A stretch of DNA of 64,000 nt from Perkinsus olseni (Eukaryota > Perkinsozoa > Perkinsida). Positions 55,446 through 64,000 of the stretch are shown here, one piece after another (the first letter of the stretch is position 1; the number at the start of each line of letters is the position of its first letter). The position numbers and the translations under genes are program-made. A model generated the notes under the pieces. The model ran no database searches. It was given only the letters and a program-made list of their open reading frames with translations, and was not told the origin of the DNA. The DNA lies in the NCBI GenBank assembly GCA_013115125.1, contig JABANN010000072.1, positions 1 through 64,000 on the forward strand, given 5' to 3'.

Positions 55446-58307
55446 CATACCATTTCGTCGCCGCGTCGATAAGGTCTGAGCACTTATCTTTCGACGCCCC
55501 ACTGCACTCTCCTCCGCTAACAGGCGCCAAACCTGTTACGATTCACCTTTGGAGTGGTACGAGCTGCACGCATGCACTTACTGTAAAGGACTGTATCGAG
55601 ATAGTGCTGCAATCGCTGAGCTTGGGGATCCGCGGCATCTTCCGAACTCTTATCCAACATCGAAGCCGGGGCGTTGATGAAAGCTTCATACCTGCGATTC
55701 ATAACCAGAATGATGCGCTAACGGATTAGTACTCGATCCAGGAAATTGAAGCGAACTTGAGAATTGACAATATATAACAAGATCGTATTTGCTGCGATAG
55801 AACTGCCTGCTCGCATTCTTTCCACTAGCAATGAATCCGAGAGGGGCAATAAGACTTCGAAACGGACCAACTCCCTTACATGGTAATCAGCTGTTCTTCC
55901 ATCCACTCCGGACGTCCGAGGCCCTTGTGCAGTGCCTACGAGCTTAGATTAATATACCCCGGTGATGTAGAAAGTAGGTATTAATTAGGACACTTCGCCA
56001 CATGCAGGAATGAGGCAGCCACTATGCCACATGGACTGCCAGTGGACGATGATATAATCAGTGCTACAGTGCTATTGATACCAAATTTTTATATTACTAG
56101 ATTACCGATACTACGTGATCCTCTTTGTGCTGCGTGAGGAACAGGAGAGAAGGTCGAGGTATCAGGTACATTCCAAGAGTTAGCAATGATGCATCCGGAA
56201 TTTTCAATTAAGATAATGCCAAGAGCCATTGGCGTGACCCTTGCGATTTCCAAGTCCCGCCTCAGAGTAATCAAGAATGCATTGCTTGTAGGTGTGGATA
56301 CCAAAACATCGTAGCGTTGTGCTAGTGCGAGTACTATGCATATTGTGAGACGTGTCTTGACGGCCCTTAGGTGAGCATATAGAGGAGGGTGTATTCATCT
56401 CATCGTTTGCCTTGATGATCTGAGAGTCCCGCCAATCATGGCCGGAATCCCCAGGCGGGGAGGAGGGGCGATCCGGATGCGTTTCGCGTGCCGACTGAAT
56501 TGCTTTGGAGTTTCACTAAGTGACCTGGAAATGGTATAGAGGCATGCATTGATCTCATTGTTTGCCGTGATGATCTGAGAGTTACCAAGATCTCTTCCCA
56601 ATGACTCTCATACCGGCTGATACCATCCGTCCAAGATTACATTCATCTACCGAACCACAATTGCCATAATATTATATCCCGTTCTGGATCTATATTGATA
56701 ACGGCTAATACTAGCGAGAAAAATTACTCATATTTCGCAGTTGAGGCATGAGTTGTGTGACGATGAATTCTACGACACCATAGGATTTTTGGGTCCCTCA
56801 CTCGAGCTTGTTGAATCCAACTTTTCAATCATTATATCCCAAATTCTCGAGAGTACTGACGAGCCTCGCCGGCCCCGAAGTTCAATGCAATCGATCAGCC
56901 CAATTCAGCAGTACCTTTATCATGGACCCCTGCATTTCCATTACAGTGCAAGCGCCCTCGTCGCCACTACGGCCCTCCGGATCAGATTCACTGCCAGAGG
57001 GATCCTCAGCTGGTCGGGAATGAACTGCCATCGTGAATGGTAGGCTGTAGGAGAAAGATAACACCCCGAGATGAACTATGTGACAGAGAAACTCATCCCC
57101 AAGTTTATTAGATGCTTGTTAGATGCACTATTGGACCTAACACAAAACTTATGGAGCACCCCCAGATCATTACTCCAACATGAAGGTCTCATTCGTGCCG
57201 AGAGTAACAGCGAGCATACGATCGTCAAGTTGCACCACCTTTGTTCCTGCGCAGTAGTGTGCGCATAACAGAGCATCGCTCCGCCGGATTTTCGCAATTT
57301 GTTTGTCATTTTACTTCATCAATGCGACCATTTATATAACATAATATCAACTTTATATAGGATATCATCATGATTAGCCAGCCTGTAGCGGATAAAGGCA
57401 GGGATGAAGGGAGCAGCAGCAGAATGACTACTGCCAGGTACCGGGGGGAATCAATTAGTAATTTACATTAAGTAATGCCCTTGAGAATACTCATTTTTTC
57501 TGTAAGAATTATAAAAATAAAGGAACCATACTAATTCACTACGCCATAGAGTCCCTGAGGGTATTCGTTACACCAGAGCAGCGCACCGTGCTTTTCTGAC
57601 GGTGGAAGCTACGCGCAAGACTTCAACGCCAGTTTCTGAGTAGACGAAGTCTGAAGTCTGAATAACTTCGTAACTAGTTCGGGTTTAGGCTCTTCCCGAG
57701 TGGCAGTCGGTAGTTGATGATATCACACCGACTCACACCGAATAACATCACCGGGTTCTGGTATCAATCGGAAACTACTGGAATGCCGTGGGCATTCATT
57801 CTCTAGAATGGTCAGGAAGATAGGTACCGTGTGTGATAGGCTGCTCTGAGTAACGCAGGGATCGACCTAAGATATTTCACTACTCTACTACAACTACTGC
57901 CATTGTATCGCCGTTAGCCGGGTACAGAATTGTATTCCACCACGCGTACTTTCACGCTGCGAATCTTGCGCACCTCGAAGAGATCTCAGCCCAAGATACG
58001 CCTACCAGCGTCCGACCGTCACCCGATGCTGAGTGCTGCTGATCTATGCTGATCTCTAGCCCTGTTATACTCGTGTAACCTGTATTCGCTGATTTCGTCG
58101 AATAATGAAATTGGTCGTCTCATCCGACCAAGAATCTTCTTTATAGATGGTAGGGCCTAGGTATGTTATGATCAGAATTTGGCGATCCTAGTGGTGGTTT
58201 TACTCGTCGTAAAGGGATTTCACACGAGTAGGTACATTCCGCCTTATAAACGTAAGGAGCTTGCCGAGCTTGCTGCCGACGGCCAGTCTTTGGCACCCCA
58301 AGTAAGA

Positions 58308-58385
58308 CATCTAGTGGAGCGGTGAAGTTCACGTCGACTAATCGAGAGATTGTTGGTTCGATTCCCCACGCGATGCTTTTTTCAG
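58308..58385 (+). repeat. tRNA-like relic followed by T6-CAG
   Basis: GTTGGTTCGATTCCCCACGC (T-arm) and GATGC end the unit, then TTTTTTCAG. An A-box-like TAGTGGAGCGGTG lies upstream at about 58314. The T-run plus CAG is again a ready-made 3' splice site, but the flanking exons are not identified, so splicing is unproven. It could be a 5' intron of the helicase gene. Confidence 0.5.
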
Positions 58386-59429
58386 AGGGGTACCAGACAC
58401 CTAGAGGAGTCCTTTAGTCCTACCGCCTTGAAAGGTCGGTCTGCCTGGGGACAGGGCAGCTTGGTTAACAGAGAGAGTAGCAGTAGATTCAAGGAGAGGG
58501 AGAATGAAGCTTTCGCGTAGTCCAAGCGAGGCATCCGTCCGCGGTAGGCCTAGGGCTTTATTCAGGCACTTCCATTCAAAGAACAGAGACGATCATCGTG
58601 GTAGTAGGGACGAGCGGATCGCCCCTTAGTGGGGGGTATCATATCTATTTAACGCCGCCAGTCGTCATCACGTGCCCCCCACCAAGTTCCGTGCTTGTTG
58701 TATTCACCGTCCCTCCTTCTGAAGGGTTAACATCACACATGATCCTATGGCGTCGAAACTCTTGAATTTACGTCAGTCGATTTCGACTCGAAAGTAGTCC
58801 ATGAATTTATGAAGATAAAAGTATTATAAATAAGCATGGCCTTTCCCCGTGTGGCTCATCTGAGTGAGTATGAGAGTTTCCCAAAACCCGTCTATTTTTA
58901 GGTCATCCGGATCGTCGCTTCTCCAGCAGCGGATACGCAGATGATAGGACCAGTTTCGGTCGACGAAGGTTTGGATCTGCCAGCTTCGTCGAGAGGGGTT
59001 CCTCGTTCAGCTCTCTCTCGGGGTTTGCGAGGAGGAATGAGTAATGATGGGAGATAGCTAGCAATTCTTCCAGTCGAAAACGGCCGATAGTGGGATGACG
59101 AGTCCCTCTGAACGGGAGAATTTCGAGTACTTGTACTTATACTAACACTAGTCTACTTGGATATATGCTTTCCGTACTCTTTTCGTGTAGATAAAAGCTC
59201 TCTAATACGTCCCACTTCAGCGCTTTCGACATAGCCAAGCTTGATACACGACTCGAGAGGCGACTTGCGAATTGTTTCATACACTTCCATATTGGCAGTC
59301 AAGAATGTCGAATTTTATTTCTGAATCAGGAATAATGGCGTCACATTTTTTTCTCTCGCATTTTCAGGTCCACGCACATGTCTAGTGATCGTCTGGACTG
59401 GTCCCAGCCGCCCCCTAAAGGTAATGGAC

Positions 59430-59510
59430 AAACGCCTGTGCTGGGATTTGAACCTGCGCCATGTTAGAGGACGGAACTTGGACGAGACGAGGAGGCCGTA
59501 GACCATTTAA
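59430..59510 (-). repeat. tRNA-like relic in antisense
   Basis: On the minus strand GCGCAGGTTCAAATCCCAGC (B box about 59454-59444) ends a tRNA-like unit. It lies upstream of the first recognised helicase exon, probably in a 5' intron of that gene. Confidence 0.45.
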
Positions 59511-59800
59511 TGAGGATGTTCGGGAGATCTTCGATGAGAGTAACGCTATGACGACCGGAATCAATTTTAACGAGTAGTAGGGAACTGTGGGATACTTGAT
59601 GTTAAATATAATTCATATAGTATTTTCCGAAAAAATGGAAAGAACAGGCGATGGGATTCAGTAGTCGCGTGATTCCTGGTAGGGTACGAGCACTCTTTCG
59701 AATTTTCCCCCTTTTTGTCGGGAAATTTTACCCTTATTTTTTCGATTTGCGGGCAATTTTGGAGGTATTTTATGTTGCACCGAGCTTTGGACGATGGTAG

Positions 59801-63908
<4,108 letters not shown>

Positions 63909-64000
63909 GGATCTTGCTCATCTTGCCTCACCTTGCTATTCCCTAACACTGTATTAATTCAGTACTCGACGTTCCACTGCATCTTCTCCATTTGTGAGAG

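Larger units (their letters stand above)
51092..58307. other. Gene-poor region with scattered tRNA-like relics
   Basis: I found no exon chain here that holds phase. Short frames on both strands are not convincing. The region holds tRNA-like relics (54.5, 55.2 and 55.4 kb) and a palindrome ACACCCGC-A-GCGGGTGT followed by TTTT at 53250-53270. Small exons of long-intron genes may be hidden. Confidence 0.4.

Overview
This window is eukaryotic: nuclear, intron-dense protein-coding DNA. Exons are short, splice sites are GT-AG, and many introns are only 37-60 bp. I could join most of the exons called with confidence by matching reading-frame phase across GT...AG boundaries. The gene content fits an alveolate, most likely a perkinsozoan (Perkinsus-like) or a close dinoflagellate relative. 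It includes a very large secreted Cys/Pro/Gly repeat ectodomain protein with VCYC segments, two tandem copies of an LPSGTY-module secreted protein family, and conserved housekeeping genes. The lineage is my inference from protein character and was not confirmed by any search.

Layout. 0.6-3.3 kb (minus): a four-exon alpha-helical repeat protein. About 4.3-23.0 kb (plus): one giant multi-exon gene for a secreted, probably membrane-anchored protein, with about 11 repeats of an APxGFxFxxxC / NPxxxxxWTF module. 23.7-28.9 kb (minus): two tandem LPSGTY-family genes, the second with two frame breaks. 29.8-32.2 kb (minus): a complete five-exon anamorsin/DRE2 (CIAPIN1) gene for cytosolic Fe-S assembly. 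33.0-34.9 kb (minus): a PHD-finger protein with a C-terminal MWWP (PWWP-like) segment. 35.2-49.6 kb (minus): a chain of coding exons from several genes I cannot name, including a small zinc-finger protein, a Pro/Gln-rich protein and a small membrane protein. 50-59.8 kb: mostly no supportable genes, with scattered tRNA-like relics and palindromes. 59.8-63.9 kb (plus): a Ded1/DDX3-type DEAD-box RNA helicase with at least 15 exons and every catalytic motif intact.

The most interesting signal lies in the introns. (i) A family of tRNA-like sequences makes up most or all of several phase-verified introns. One is a perfect 73-nt tRNA-Arg(UCG) cloverleaf. In five introns the T-run (or T-rich tail) after the tRNA 3' end also serves as the pyrimidine tract of the 3' splice site. 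(ii) A second, palindrome-like motif (ATTTCGTGGCGCGCGAAAT and a variant ending CGTGACG) occurs about 15 times in the window, in both orientations, in at least nine phase-verified introns of three genes, and in no exon I could verify. Both look like introner-type mobile elements that create or occupy introns. A complete ~70 bp tandem unit of the second type sits in one intron.
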